Both the position numbers and the translations under genes were made by a program. Positions 1-8,918 of a stretch of DNA of 64,000 nucleotides are shown in pieces. Source of the stretch: CAZPRY01 sp964589175 (GTDB taxonomy: Bacteria > Fidelibacterota > UBA2242); NCBI GenBank assembly GCA_964589175.1, contig CAZPRY010000022.1, positions 3,429 to 67,428 on the forward strand, in the 5' to 3' direction. The notes beneath the pieces were generated by a model. It had not been told where the DNA came from. It made no database searches and was given only the letters and a program-made list of their open reading frames with translations. Each line of letters begins with the position of its first letter. Within the stretch, counting starts at the first letter, position 1.

Positions 1-2
1 CG

Positions 3-1295
3 AATTTCGATACAAAGCAGGCTCTGCTGGGGCAGAGTTATCAGGCGCAGCGCTGGGGGTATTCGCTTTCTTACGGCTACCGGAACAGCGACGGATTGCG
101 GCAAGACGCCAATGATTCATACAATTCGAACAGCGCTAATGTCGAATTCCATGCCAGTCTGACCAATGCGATTGATGTACTGTTTAACAGCTACCTGACG
201 AATCTCGAGTTGTACGATCCCGGGCGAATCGAGGAGGCTTTCACCGATCATATTTATGACCTCAAGCGTCGGGGGGGCGACATCACCCTGCGGCACAAGT
301 CGCAAAGTCTGCTTGGCGATCTGAAAGTGCATCACAATTTCGGTGTCCACAAGATTTACGATGGTTATGAATCCGAAGACTACAGCACCGGCATTGTGCT
401 CACGGAAAACTATCTCCCGGCAGAAAATACCCGTGTCACGATGGGAATCGATTTGCGCCGCTACGGGGGTAAAGCCAGGATCAGTGACTTCTGGAACACC
501 CAGAATGTGCAGGAACTGAGCGGACTCATCAGCCTTCATCAAAAATTTCTGGAACGGATTGTGCTGGATGGCGGTCTGCGCTATATGCACCATTCGGTCG
601 CCGGCGATGAGTGGATTCCGGCGGCCGGACTGGTACTGTTGCTGCCGCGCGAGTGGAATCTCAAAGTGCAGTATGCGAAGGGATATCGGAATCCCACGAT
701 CAACGAGCTTTACCTCTTCATGCCGTCAACGACGGATTTACAGCCCGAGATTTCGCGCAACGTGGAATTGACCGTGGGCAAAAAGTTCGCTACTCTGTTA
801 TCAAGTTCCGTGACAGTCTTCCGCACCGAAGCTGCGAATCTCATCCAGAAAATGGGTTTTCCGCCGTTATACCGGAACACGGGCGAGGTTACTCTTAGCG
901 GAGTCGAGTGGGAATATCAACTGTTGCTGCCGCCTTACCTGGCTATCCACGGCAGCGCCAGCGCGACCTCGTTTTCGCAACCGGTGGCCGGTAGTCCGGG
1001 CGAAAAGGTCGATGTTTCGATCCGCTATAATCCGGTCAAGATACTGTTTGTGACCTTGCAGGGACAATGGATATATAACTTGTGGAGCGTTGAAAATCCG
1101 TACGCCTATACCGCTCCGGTGTATTTGCGTTTGGATCCTTATATCCTTGTACATCTGCGGGCAAACTATACGGTCCATCGCTACCTGCAGCTCTACTGCT
1201 CGGTTGAGAATCTGGCAGATGTTTCCTATGCAACCATGTATCATTTCCCCATGCCGGGACGCACGTTCACGCTGGGTGTCACCGCCAGCTATTAA
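3..1295 (+). CDS. TonB-dependent receptor, C-terminal beta-barrel part (5' end outside window)
   Basis: The frame is open from the first bases of the window, so this is the 3' part of a longer gene; the plug domain lies upstream. About 430 residues of amphipathic beta-strands are visible, including the stretch QYAKGYRNPTINELY that is typical of TonB receptor barrels. The protein ends in an aromatic residue (TASY), as expected for an outer-membrane barrel recognised by BAM. It would import a substrate that binds an outer-membrane receptor; the substrate cannot be told from the barrel. A methyltransferase gene follows 11 bp downstream and is probably cotranscribed. The family call is firm, the substrate is unknown. 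Confidence 0.88.
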   Translation, partial: NFDTKQALLGQSYQAQRWGYSLSYGYRNSDGLRQDANDSYNSNSANVEFHASLTNAIDVLFNSYLTNLELYDPGRIEEAFTDHIYDLKRRGGDITLRHKSQSLLGDLKVHHNFGVHKIYDGYESEDYSTGIVLTENYLPAENTRVTMGIDLRRYGGKARISDFWNTQNVQELSGLISLHQKFLERIVLDGGLRYMHHSVAGDEWIPAAGLVLLLPREWNLKVQYAKGYRNPTINELYLFMPSTTDLQPEISRNVELTVGKKFATLLSSSVTVFRTEAANLIQKMGFPPLYRNTGEVTLSGVEWEYQLLLPPYLAIHGSASATSFSQPVAGSPGEKVDVSIRYNPVKILFVTLQGQWIYNLWSVENPYAYTAPVYLRLDPYILVHLRANYTVHRYLQLYCSVENLADVSYATMYHFPMPGRTFTLGVTASY

Positions 1296-1306
1296 TACTA
1301 CGGGTC

Positions 1307-1921
1307 ATGAGAATGCTCGATAATTACCTCAAATTGCAAAAATTTTTTGACGACAAGGCCGAGACGTGGCGTTTATCGGACTGTTCGGAAGGGCAGATTG
1401 GACGAATTTTACGCGAGGTCTGCTTCCAGCCCAGGGACACGATTCTGGACCTGGGGTGCGGGACCGGACGCATTTTGCCGTACATAGTGCAAACTGCACC
1501 GCAACCCTCGAACATCGTTGGAATCGATCTTTCTCTGAATATGCTGAAATCGGTTGCCTGGGAAAAACGGGCCTTCTGTCATCTGGCCCAGGGTTTGGCG
1601 GAAGAGCTGCCGTTACGGGATCGGTCGGTCGAGGTAATCATGAATTATTGTATTTTCCCGCATTTTATGGATAAAGCGGCGGTGCTGCGGGAATATTACC
1701 GGGTTCTGAAGTCTGACGGGAGACTGTATATCGTTCATCCGGAAGGCATCCGGGGCACAAACCGGATACACCGCAAGGCGGGTGGACCGGTTTGCCGGCA
1801 TCTGTTACCGTCGGGAGATAAGTTGGGATTACTGCTTTCCGAGGCCGGCTTCAGTATCGCAAAAATGATCGATCTGGATGATCTGTTCTTTATCGAAGCT
1901 CGGAAAGTGGTCTCCTGTTGA
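1307..1921 (+). CDS. class I SAM-dependent methyltransferase
   Basis: A 204-residue cytosolic protein with the class I methyltransferase signature. Motif I is ILDLGCGTGRILPYI (residues about 44-58), followed by the acidic strand end VGIDLS and the post-motif region LAEELPLRDRSVEVI with a Methyltransf_11-like core. It starts 11 bp after the TonB receptor stop, which suggests one transcript; an alternative start lies two codons downstream (1313). The substrate is not visible. Its pairing with an outer-membrane receptor could mean that it modifies an imported metal chelate or cofactor, but this is only inference from position. Family confidence is high, function low. Confidence 0.85.
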   Translation: MRMLDNYLKLQKFFDDKAETWRLSDCSEGQIGRILREVCFQPRDTILDLGCGTGRILPYIVQTAPQPSNIVGIDLSLNMLKSVAWEKRAFCHLAQGLAEELPLRDRSVEVIMNYCIFPHFMDKAAVLREYYRVLKSDGRLYIVHPEGIRGTNRIHRKAGGPVCRHLLPSGDKLGLLLSEAGFSIAKMIDLDDLFFIEARKVVSC

Positions 1922-2029
1922 ATCAATTTTTTACGTGCAATCCTCTTGACAATTTAATATATTTCTTTGAAATTGAGTTACCTGGTAGTGTGGGTATTAT
2001 CTATGGTTGTAAAATAAAGGAGTGAAATT

Positions 2030-2680
2030 ATGAGTCGATTAATGGTCGCAATGCTTGTGATTGCGCTGATGGTCTTCAGTTGTGGCAAACAGGCCGTCCA
2101 GGAAGAAGAACTGACCGAAGAAATCGTGCAGACCCAAATACAGGAAAAAGAGCCGGTGCCGGTCCAGAAAACAGTTCCAGCCCCGGTTGTGGAGCAAGCC
2201 GAACCGGCAAAGGTAGAAGCATCTGTCGGGGCAACTACGGAGACGATCCAGCAGAAAGAGGGGAAACTGGAAGAAGTGCTTCAGGTTGTGACGGAGAGCG
2301 ACACTGTCGATATGTTTTACATGGTGAAACAGAACGATTACCTCTCCAAAATTGCCAAGAATGAATATGGCAATATCGCGATGTGGAAGATGATCTACAA
2401 ATGGAATCGCAAAAAGATCGGTGACAATCCGAACCTTATCTATCCTTTTCATGAGTTCCTGCTGAAGAAACCCAAAACGGTAGCCAATGATCTGAAGTAT
2501 GAATTCCGGAAATATACCGTCAAAGCCAACGAATCGCTCTGGTCAATCGCAGGCAGCGAATATAATAACAATTACGCCTGGATCGTTCTATTGCGCGATA
2601 ATGCCGATGTGCTGGGTTCCAATCTCGAAAAAATACCACCCGGCACAGTTCTCAAGATTCGCACCAACATATTTAATTGA
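2030..2680 (+). CDS. lipoprotein with two LysM domains
   Basis: This is a 216-residue lipoprotein. A hydrophobic leader ends in a lipobox with the lipidated Cys at residue 18 (VFSCGK). A Glu/Pro/Val-rich linker (about 20-90) follows, then two LysM modules at about 97-147 (YMVKQNDYLSKIA) and 159-211 (YTVKANESLWSIA). LysM binds peptidoglycan glycan strands, so the protein likely tethers a membrane to the cell wall. A clear AGGAG ribosome site lies 8 bases before the ATG. It is monocistronic: a terminator follows at 2731 and the preceding intergenic stretch is about 110 bp. Confidence 0.85.
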   Translation: MSRLMVAMLVIALMVFSCGKQAVQEEELTEEIVQTQIQEKEPVPVQKTVPAPVVEQAEPAKVEASVGATTETIQQKEGKLEEVLQVVTESDTVDMFYMVKQNDYLSKIAKNEYGNIAMWKMIYKWNRKKIGDNPNLIYPFHEFLLKKPKTVANDLKYEFRKYTVKANESLWSIAGSEYNNNYAWIVLLRDNADVLGSNLEKIPPGTVLKIRTNIFN

Positions 2681-2730
2681 TCTGTCGCTGCGCAAAGTTT
2701 ATACTGAGGCAACGAATGCGAAAAAGCCTG

Positions 2731-2763
2731 AAACGGGATAGCTGCGGCCATCCCGTTTTTTTG
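2731..2763 (+). terminator. intrinsic terminator after the LysM gene
   Basis: A nine-base perfect stem AAACGGGAT / ATCCCGTTT with a ten-base loop runs into a run of T (TTTTTTT to 2762). It separates the LysM gene from the transporter operon. Confidence 0.85.
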
Positions 2764-2847
2764 TCTGCGTGACGATAAAAGGGCTAACGATTAATTTCAT
2801 AAGCGTTAAATTAGGCTCCGGTGCAGGGTGCCAATTGAGGAGTAACA

Positions 2848-4764
2848 ATGCAGACAAATCAAGCCGTTCAATTTCTGGACTGGATCGTAATCGGGCTTTA
2901 CTTTCTTTTTAGCCTCGGGATTGCCGCCTATTTTTCAAAACGTGCAGGAAAGAATACCAACGAATTCTTTTTGTCCGGCCGAAACCTGCCTTGGTGGCTG
3001 GCGGGTACTGCTATGGTGGCGACCACTTTTGCCGCCGATACCCCCCTGGCCGTGACGGAGCTAATTGCCCGTAACGGCATCGCGGGGAACTGGTTATGGT
3101 GGAACCTGGCGATTGGGGCGATGCTGACCGTTTTTTTCTTCGCTAAACTGTGGCGCCGGTCGGGAATCATGACCGATTGCGAGTTCGTCGAACTGCGCTA
3201 TTCCGGCAAACCTGCAGCAGCCCTGCGTGGATTCCGGGCTGTCTATCTCGGATTGTTTATGAATGCCATTGTCATGGGCTGGGTCCACAAAGCTATGGAG
3301 AAAATTTTCCATGTGGTCCTGCCGGGGATGGATGCATTTCTGCTGGTCATCATGGCAGCAGCCCTGATCGCAGTCTACGCCTCTGCCTCCGGCCTGCTCG
3401 GAACAGCCCGCACGGACAGTTTTCAGTTTTTCTTCGCCATGACCGGTTGCATCATCCTGGCTTTCATCGTCATTCGTCTGCCGCAGATCGGCGGGGCGGT
3501 GCAGCTCAAAGCCAAACTGGCCCCCGAGGTTTTGGATTTCTTTCCGAAAGTCGGGAAAGTCGGGGTCGGGGGTGTCACCGGCGGTGTGCTGGCCCTTTCA
3601 GCGGGAGCCTTCTTTGCCCATATCGGTTTGCAGTGGTGGTCCAGCTGGTACCCGGGGGCCGATCCGGGCGGCGGCGGTTATATCGCGCAGCGCATGATGT
3701 CGGCCAAGAATGAAAAACATAGCCTTTTCGCCACGCTCTGGTTTACCATTGCCCACTACACTGTGCGTCCGTGGCCCTGGATTATCGTGGCGTTGGTCGC
3801 CCTGGTTATTTTTCCGCGGGCCGAGAATACCGATGTTCTGAGACAGGAAAATCCGGCCCTGTACCAACAGGTTGAAACGGTCTATCGGGACCAGTCGCTG
3901 CTGCAGGACTCGAACCCGGCTTACCAGACACCCGAGTTCAAGCTGATGTATGAGACATACGAGAATACCGTTGACCCCGGCGTGATGTACCCGAAACTGA
4001 TGATGCGTTTTCTGCCGCCCGGTCTGCTGGGACTCCTAATTGCCACTTTCCTGGCGGCCTATATGTCCACGATTGCCGCGCAATTAAACTGGGGAACTTC
4101 GTACCTGATCAATGATTTTTACCGGCGTTTCATGCGGAAGAAGGCCGATGAAAAACATTATGTCCTGGTCTCACGCGTCGCCATCATTTTAATGATGATC
4201 GTCTCCCTGCTCATTACAAAATTTGTTCTTACGACGGTCTCCGGGGCCTGGGAATTTATTATCAATGCCAGTGCCGGGATCGGGGCCGTCTTAATTCTGC
4301 GCTGGTTCTGGTGGCGGATCAATGCCTGGTCCGAGATCACGGCGATGATCGCTCCATTGATTATTTACCCGATCGCGCACTGGGGCTTTGGCCTGAAATC
4401 GCCGATCACACTCTACCCGATTGTTATCGGCACGACGCTGGTTTGGCTGCTGGTGACTTACCTGACTGCCCCTGAAAAGGAGGAGCACCTGATCCGCTTC
4501 TACCGTAAAGTCCATCCCGGCGGTCGCGGCTGGAAGAAAATTGCCGCCCAGTTGCCCGATGTAAAAAGCGACACCGGTTTCGGTCGCTCCCTAGTCAACT
4601 GGATTTGCGGCGTCGTGCTGGTTTATGCCAGCCTTTTCGGCGTAGGAAAACTCCTCTTTGCCGAGTACCTGCTGGCTTTGCTGTATTTTGTCTTGGTGGC
4701 GATTTCGGCAACGGTGATTTACATTAACCTCAACCGGGTCGGCTTCGAAACCCTGACTGACTAG
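2848..4764 (+). CDS. sodium:solute symporter family (SSS) transporter
   Basis: A 638-residue polytopic membrane protein with roughly 14 hydrophobic segments. The N-terminal helix pair and the stretch TAMVATTFAADTPLAVTE match the SSS (COG0591) fold, in which Na+ drives uptake of sugars, amino acids or other small solutes. Conserved features include the glycine/serine-rich helix 1-2 region and TFLAAYMSTIAAQLNWG in the middle, where the family keeps Na+-site Ser/Thr residues. A ribosome site TGAGGAG lies before the ATG. An APC permease begins 18 bp downstream, so the two transporters are probably one operon. The substrate is not evident. Length is normal for the larger FCB members. Confidence 0.9.
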   Translation: MQTNQAVQFLDWIVIGLYFLFSLGIAAYFSKRAGKNTNEFFLSGRNLPWWLAGTAMVATTFAADTPLAVTELIARNGIAGNWLWWNLAIGAMLTVFFFAKLWRRSGIMTDCEFVELRYSGKPAAALRGFRAVYLGLFMNAIVMGWVHKAMEKIFHVVLPGMDAFLLVIMAAALIAVYASASGLLGTARTDSFQFFFAMTGCIILAFIVIRLPQIGGAVQLKAKLAPEVLDFFPKVGKVGVGGVTGGVLALSAGAFFAHIGLQWWSSWYPGADPGGGGYIAQRMMSAKNEKHSLFATLWFTIAHYTVRPWPWIIVALVALVIFPRAENTDVLRQENPALYQQVETVYRDQSLLQDSNPAYQTPEFKLMYETYENTVDPGVMYPKLMMRFLPPGLLGLLIATFLAAYMSTIAAQLNWGTSYLINDFYRRFMRKKADEKHYVLVSRVAIILMMIVSLLITKFVLTTVSGAWEFIINASAGIGAVLILRWFWWRINAWSEITAMIAPLIIYPIAHWGFGLKSPITLYPIVIGTTLVWLLVTYLTAPEKEEHLIRFYRKVHPGGRGWKKIAAQLPDVKSDTGFGRSLVNWICGVVLVYASLFGVGKLLFAEYLLALLYFVLVAISATVIYINLNRVGFETLTD

Positions 4765-4782
4765 ATACAAGAGCGGACCATC

Positions 4783-6120
4783 ATGGCCTTTGAACTCAAG
4801 CGCGAACTCAACATAAAGCATGTGATCGCGATCATCCTCGGTTCGGTGATTGGGTCCGGCGTCTTCATCAATCTGCCGATCGTGGCCCGTGAGAGCGGCA
4901 GCCCCCTGATTGCAGTGCTGGCCTGGCTGATTGGCGGCCTGATCTGGCTTCCGCAACTATTCATTTTATCGGAGATGGCCACCGCCTACCCGGACGAAGG
5001 CTTCGGCTATTTATACCTCAAAAAAGCGGGCAGCCCGGCCCTCGGTTTCCTGTACGTCTGGACTGTATTCTGGACGAGCGATACGCCATCCATCACGATC
5101 GTTGCCATCAGTGCGGTTTCGGCCCTGTCCGTTTTCTGGGGGCCGCTGGACGCTTCAATCTATACCAAGCTCGGTGCAGTGCTAATCATCGTTGTGCTGA
5201 CTTACGTCCATTACCGCAGCGTCCGCAAGGGCGGGGGCTTGCAGATCATCCTCACGCTGGCGAAACTTTCCCCACTGATCCTGCTCTGCGTCCTGGGCAT
5301 GTCATATTTCAGCGGAAAAAATCTGTTCTGGGAGCCGGTCATTTCCGGCTCCGGTGATTCCGGCCTGCTGAAACTGCTTGTCGCCGGTGTGGCCGGTACG
5401 ATCTGGTCCTATGCCGGGTTCACCAATGTCCTTTACATGGCCGGTGAGATGAAAAGTCCGCAAAAGATCATTCCGCGGAGTCTCCTGCTTTCGGTCGGTC
5501 TGATCACAACCCTGTACGTTCTCATCGCGCTCTCGACCAGTATTTTCGTGCCCTACGATGAACTGGTAGCGGCCAGCGGTAAATTCGCCAATCCGTTTAT
5601 CTACCTGCCGGCCTTCGCGAAAATTGCAGCCGGTTTCCTGGCGATTGCAGCTTTCATCAGTATGATCGGCTGTCTCAACGCCCTGATCATGGTGCAGCCG
5701 CGGATCGAGTACGCCATCGCCCGTGACGGACTCTTTTTCAAGCCGTTCGGGCACATTCATCCAAAATATGACACGCCCGACTATTCGATCCTGTTGCAAT
5801 CCGGGCTTGCCATCGTGCTGCTGTTTTTCGGCGGACTGGAGACGCTGCTCGGATATTTTACGTTGTCTTACCTTTTACAGAATGCCATGGTTTACGGGGC
5901 GATCTTCTTTCTGCGTAAACGGGACGATTATCATCCGACTTTCAAATCGCCGGTTTGGCGAACCATGACTTTGCTGGCGATCGTGCCCCAACTCTATCTG
6001 ATTTACGGAACTTTTATTGCCTTCCCGGCCGGAGGCGTGATCACCGCCGCCGTGCTGATCGGAACGGGTTTTCCGATGTATTATTTTTTCAGGATGAATC
6101 AGGAGAAATCGAAGCGCTAA
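4783..6120 (+). CDS. APC superfamily amino acid permease
   Basis: A 445-residue integral membrane protein with about 12 predicted helices. The N-terminal GSVIGSGVFINLP is the classic helix-1 unwound segment of APC transporters that holds the amine/carboxylate of the substrate. The helix-6 region IWSYAGFTNVLYMAGEMKSP also fits the family. It most likely moves amino acids or related amines across the inner membrane. It follows the SSS gene by 18 bp and probably shares its transcript. The gene ends 30 bp from the convergent lipoprotein gene on the other strand, and no clear terminator is visible between them. Confidence 0.9.
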   Translation: MAFELKRELNIKHVIAIILGSVIGSGVFINLPIVARESGSPLIAVLAWLIGGLIWLPQLFILSEMATAYPDEGFGYLYLKKAGSPALGFLYVWTVFWTSDTPSITIVAISAVSALSVFWGPLDASIYTKLGAVLIIVVLTYVHYRSVRKGGGLQIILTLAKLSPLILLCVLGMSYFSGKNLFWEPVISGSGDSGLLKLLVAGVAGTIWSYAGFTNVLYMAGEMKSPQKIIPRSLLLSVGLITTLYVLIALSTSIFVPYDELVAASGKFANPFIYLPAFAKIAAGFLAIAAFISMIGCLNALIMVQPRIEYAIARDGLFFKPFGHIHPKYDTPDYSILLQSGLAIVLLFFGGLETLLGYFTLSYLLQNAMVYGAIFFLRKRDDYHPTFKSPVWRTMTLLAIVPQLYLIYGTFIAFPAGGVITAAVLIGTGFPMYYFFRMNQEKSKR

Positions 6121-6150
6121 AGCCAGTCTGGCAGCCATCTAAATTCCGCT

Positions 6151-7407
6151 CTATTCGACGACAATATCCAGGCGTGTGCCAAAATATTCCAATTCGCCGA
6201 TCCGGATTCCCCGGGTGTCAAAACGCAGCAATTTCCAGGTATCGGATTGGAAGGCGATAAAGCCCTGTGGGGAGTAACCGGGAATCGCCTGAATCTTATA
6301 AAGCCCCGGATAGGCATTATCCAGAATCACTTCGTCTGTGTAATTCCGGCTGGCGATCAGGCGACCGGTTTCCCATTGATTGGTGTCACGCTGGTACCCG
6401 ACATAATAACAATCGCCGTTGAGCGGATTGATGCTGAGATCCAGGATATGATAATCGGTTTTCAGGGAAAGGGGTGCGCCATAGAGTCGAAGGAAATAAA
6501 TGCCCGATTGGGAGGGGACCCAGCAGCCGCTCAAAATCGGGTCGGCCTTTATTTTTCCGGGATTTACGATCGAGACGGATGTGCTTGTCAGGGAATTCGG
6601 AATGGCGGCCGGTGCGACGTGAACAGTACCTAAACTCGGATCGTAAAACCAGAAGCTCGAAGAGATCGGGTCGTAGGCGAAGGTTGTATAATTCGTGATG
6701 TCGAAAGGCATCCGGTTGAGGTTCAATAACTGCCCGTTCAGACTGTACTCCGCCAGGTAGTCTTCATCTTTCAGCAGGATGTACAATTTCTGAGATTCAT
6801 TATCGATTTCCATGTCCACCGGCCAATCCTGCAGAGGGATGGTTGCCAGGACGCTTAGATTTTTATTCACAATGGAAATTTGCTTTTCCCAGTAATCGGC
6901 GATATAACAGCGGCCATAAGCCGGGCTGTATTCGATCGCAATCGGTGCCGAAAAGGATTCCCATCTAAGGATATGGGCCCCGTCGTAGGTGATGCGCCGT
7001 ACGTCGAATCCGTTGAAATCGCTGACCCAGAAATTCACCGGGCCGGGAATGATTCGGAGGGTGTCCGACAGAGCGCTCGCATCGTGGAGTGTGAAAACCT
7101 GCAGCGCGTAGCGATAGGTCTGGTCATAGAAGATATCCGTATCTTCATAGCCGGCGTTTTCGGGATCGAGTGCAACCAGGGTTTCGAAGGGTGCGGAATT
7201 AATCGAACGATAAATCGTGTAGTTCACGATATCGTCTATCTCCATCGGCGACCAGCGAATGAAGACCGTATCTCTCTGCGAGGAGATCGAGGTTCCGGCC
7301 GGCGTCCCGTCGGTTTCGGGATTGAGCGGATCGAAGGGATTGGCCCGTTCCCGGTCGGAACAGGCCCAGAACAAAGCCAGGACAAATATCAGTGCTGTCA
7401 TTCTCAT
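6151..7407 (-). CDS. lipoprotein with FN3-like and beta-propeller domains
   Basis: A 418-residue lipoprotein; the leader ends in FWACS with the lipid Cys at residue 16. The mature start NPFDPLNPETDG is a motif seen on many secreted FCB lipoproteins. A fibronectin-III-like stretch follows (about 40-115, with RWSPMEIDDIVNYTIYRS), then repeated short beta-strand blades (about 120-410) like an NHL or YVTN propeller. No catalytic residues stand out; a role as an envelope scaffold or ligand-binding protein is inference. Its ATG overlaps the stop of the preceding gene (ATGA), making it the last member of a coupled four-gene operon with 7404-7817, 7814-8917 and 8919-11732. Confidence 0.75.
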   Translation of the reverse strand: MRMTALIFVLALFWACSDRERANPFDPLNPETDGTPAGTSISSQRDTVFIRWSPMEIDDIVNYTIYRSINSAPFETLVALDPENAGYEDTDIFYDQTYRYALQVFTLHDASALSDTLRIIPGPVNFWVSDFNGFDVRRITYDGAHILRWESFSAPIAIEYSPAYGRCYIADYWEKQISIVNKNLSVLATIPLQDWPVDMEIDNESQKLYILLKDEDYLAEYSLNGQLLNLNRMPFDITNYTTFAYDPISSSFWFYDPSLGTVHVAPAAIPNSLTSTSVSIVNPGKIKADPILSGCWVPSQSGIYFLRLYGAPLSLKTDYHILDLSINPLNGDCYYVGYQRDTNQWETGRLIASRNYTDEVILDNAYPGLYKIQAIPGYSPQGFIAFQSDTWKLLRFDTRGIRIGELEYFGTRLDIVVE

Positions 7408-7817
7408 TTGGTTTTTTTATCAAAAGAGAAAACCGTGAACAGAAATCCGACTTCGGTGCCGGCGTAGGCCAGGCCGGTCAGGCGATCGAAGCGCTGGGAT
7501 TTTCGGAACAAACGGTTCATCTCGTTATGGTTGCCGGAATGCAGATAGGCGTCGTAGGCTTCATTGGCTTCCATGTGCAGGTAATAGGACAATCCGCCGC
7601 AGACGGCGATCATCCAGACGCCGATGATTTGCTGCTTTTTCCATTCGATTTTATGTTTGGCAGCCGGCTGAATGCGCAGAATTTCCGGATGCGCGATTTT
7701 TAGAGTATCAACGGAAGCGGGAACATCCTGGAAGAGTACCTCGAATTTACCGGGACTCGTGGCCTGCGCGGCCTGCGCCACGATAAAAACTACGATCAGG
7801 ATCCGAATATATCTCAT
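7404..7817 (-). CDS. small membrane protein of unknown function
   Basis: A 137-residue protein I do not recognise. A signal peptide (RYIRILIVVFIVAQAAQA) is followed by a short soluble part, a hydrophobic segment (IIGVWMIAVCGGLSYYL), a polar stretch with AYDAYLHSG and FRKSQRFDRLTGLAY, and a final hydrophobic segment. The polar pattern resembles the membrane tails found in many FCB envelope proteins. The ATG at 7817 was chosen because it overlaps the upstream stop by four bases (ATGA) and has an AGGGTAGG ribosome site; an upstream in-frame start would run far into the neighbouring gene. The stop again overlaps the next start by four bases. Confidence 0.7.
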   Translation of the reverse strand: MRYIRILIVVFIVAQAAQATSPGKFEVLFQDVPASVDTLKIAHPEILRIQPAAKHKIEWKKQQIIGVWMIAVCGGLSYYLHMEANEAYDAYLHSGNHNEMNRLFRKSQRFDRLTGLAYAGTEVGFLFTVFSFDKKTK

Positions 7818-8917
7818 GAACCTACCCTGAAATAGTGGATTTTGTTTCTGCCGCTGGCGACCAGAATGCCGTCCGGAACCAGCCAAACCGAACGGATGCT
7901 GCGTTTAAATTTAATGCGCCATAACTCCGCTCCGGAATCGATATCCAGGGCGATGATATTACCCTTGGGATAGGGGATAACGAGCGTATTTCCGGAGACG
8001 ATCAGCGGCTGGTTAATCAGCCCTTCCTCGGAAAAGCGCCACAGGATTTCGCCGGTCCGGGAAGAGATACGACTGACGCTTCCGTCTGCGAAAGCGACCA
8101 ACAGCTTTTCGCCATCGTAATAAGGCGCCGTGTAGATGGGCGTCGAGAAATTTTTCTCGAAGAGCATCAGATCCTGCGCCAGGTCATAAAGTACAACCCG
8201 GCCCCTCGAATCTCCAGCGCTGATGATGTCGCCGCTCCGGCGCATCACCGGCTGGGGATTCAGGCAAAGCGGGTAAGTTGCCGCCGCTTTCAAGTCCTTC
8301 TGGAAATAGTGCAGCTTCCCGTCTTCACACAATGCCCACAGGTCTGAATCGCCTGCATAGAGGCCGTGAATGACCGGCGAGGCCAGGCTCCGTTTTTTGA
8401 CGATTTTACTGTCGGAAAGCCGGAACGCGGTGAGCTGATTCCGGTTTTGGACGACATAAGCCGTATCGCCGAAAATGACCATCTTGCCGCGCACCGAGCG
8501 GATGTTGTATTTCTGAGCGATTTTGGAATGCTGCAGATCGCAGGTCAGGATGTCGCTTTTGAGAGGGGAACTGACGTAGAGCCGCGGAATCTGCGGATCG
8601 TAGTACAACAGGTCGATGGATTTTCGCAGCGGCCGCCAGATACCGTGATTCTTCTGCCCTTTACGGATGTTCAGCGTGGACAATTCGCCCCGATGCGAGG
8701 ACAGCAGTACGGTTTCAGCATTGAGCAACACGAGGTCTTTCGGCGGAGAGGATACTTTCAGGGTCCACGCCGAGTCTGGTTTGGCGTGCAGATCGGCCGG
8801 CCGGGTCTGCGGTTCGACCAGTTCGATGTGATTCAGGTTGAAACCGCAGCGGCTCAGGAGCAGCAGCACGCCGAAGGCGATTAGGAGTGATGTTTTTTTA
8901 CTGTAGTCTCCGATCAT
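7814..8917 (-). CDS. PQQ-like beta-propeller lipoprotein
   Basis: A 367-residue lipoprotein with a lipobox LLSRC (Cys 24) after a strong hydrophobic leader. The rest consists of repeated beta-blades of the PQQ/pyrrolo-quinoline-like type, for example GEILWRFSEEGLINQPLIVSG-like and IIALDIDSGAELWRIKF-like stretches, as in the BamB fold. BamB is the lipoprotein partner of BamA. Here the gene directly follows a protein that ends in an Omp85-type barrel, so a BamB-like partner role is an attractive inference. The start at 8917 lies one base after the upstream stop; an earlier in-frame start would overlap the barrel gene by about 100 bases and would hide the lipobox. Confidence 0.78.
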   Translation of the reverse strand: MIGDYSKKTSLLIAFGVLLLLSRCGFNLNHIELVEPQTRPADLHAKPDSAWTLKVSSPPKDLVLLNAETVLLSSHRGELSTLNIRKGQKNHGIWRPLRKSIDLLYYDPQIPRLYVSSPLKSDILTCDLQHSKIAQKYNIRSVRGKMVIFGDTAYVVQNRNQLTAFRLSDSKIVKKRSLASPVIHGLYAGDSDLWALCEDGKLHYFQKDLKAAATYPLCLNPQPVMRRSGDIISAGDSRGRVVLYDLAQDLMLFEKNFSTPIYTAPYYDGEKLLVAFADGSVSRISSRTGEILWRFSEEGLINQPLIVSGNTLVIPYPKGNIIALDIDSGAELWRIKFKRSIRSVWLVPDGILVASGRNKIHYFRVGS

Positions 8918-8918
8918 T

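Noticed and set aside
1946..1951. TTGACA as -35 box of the LysM gene
   Set aside because: No acceptable -10 box lies 16-18 bp downstream.
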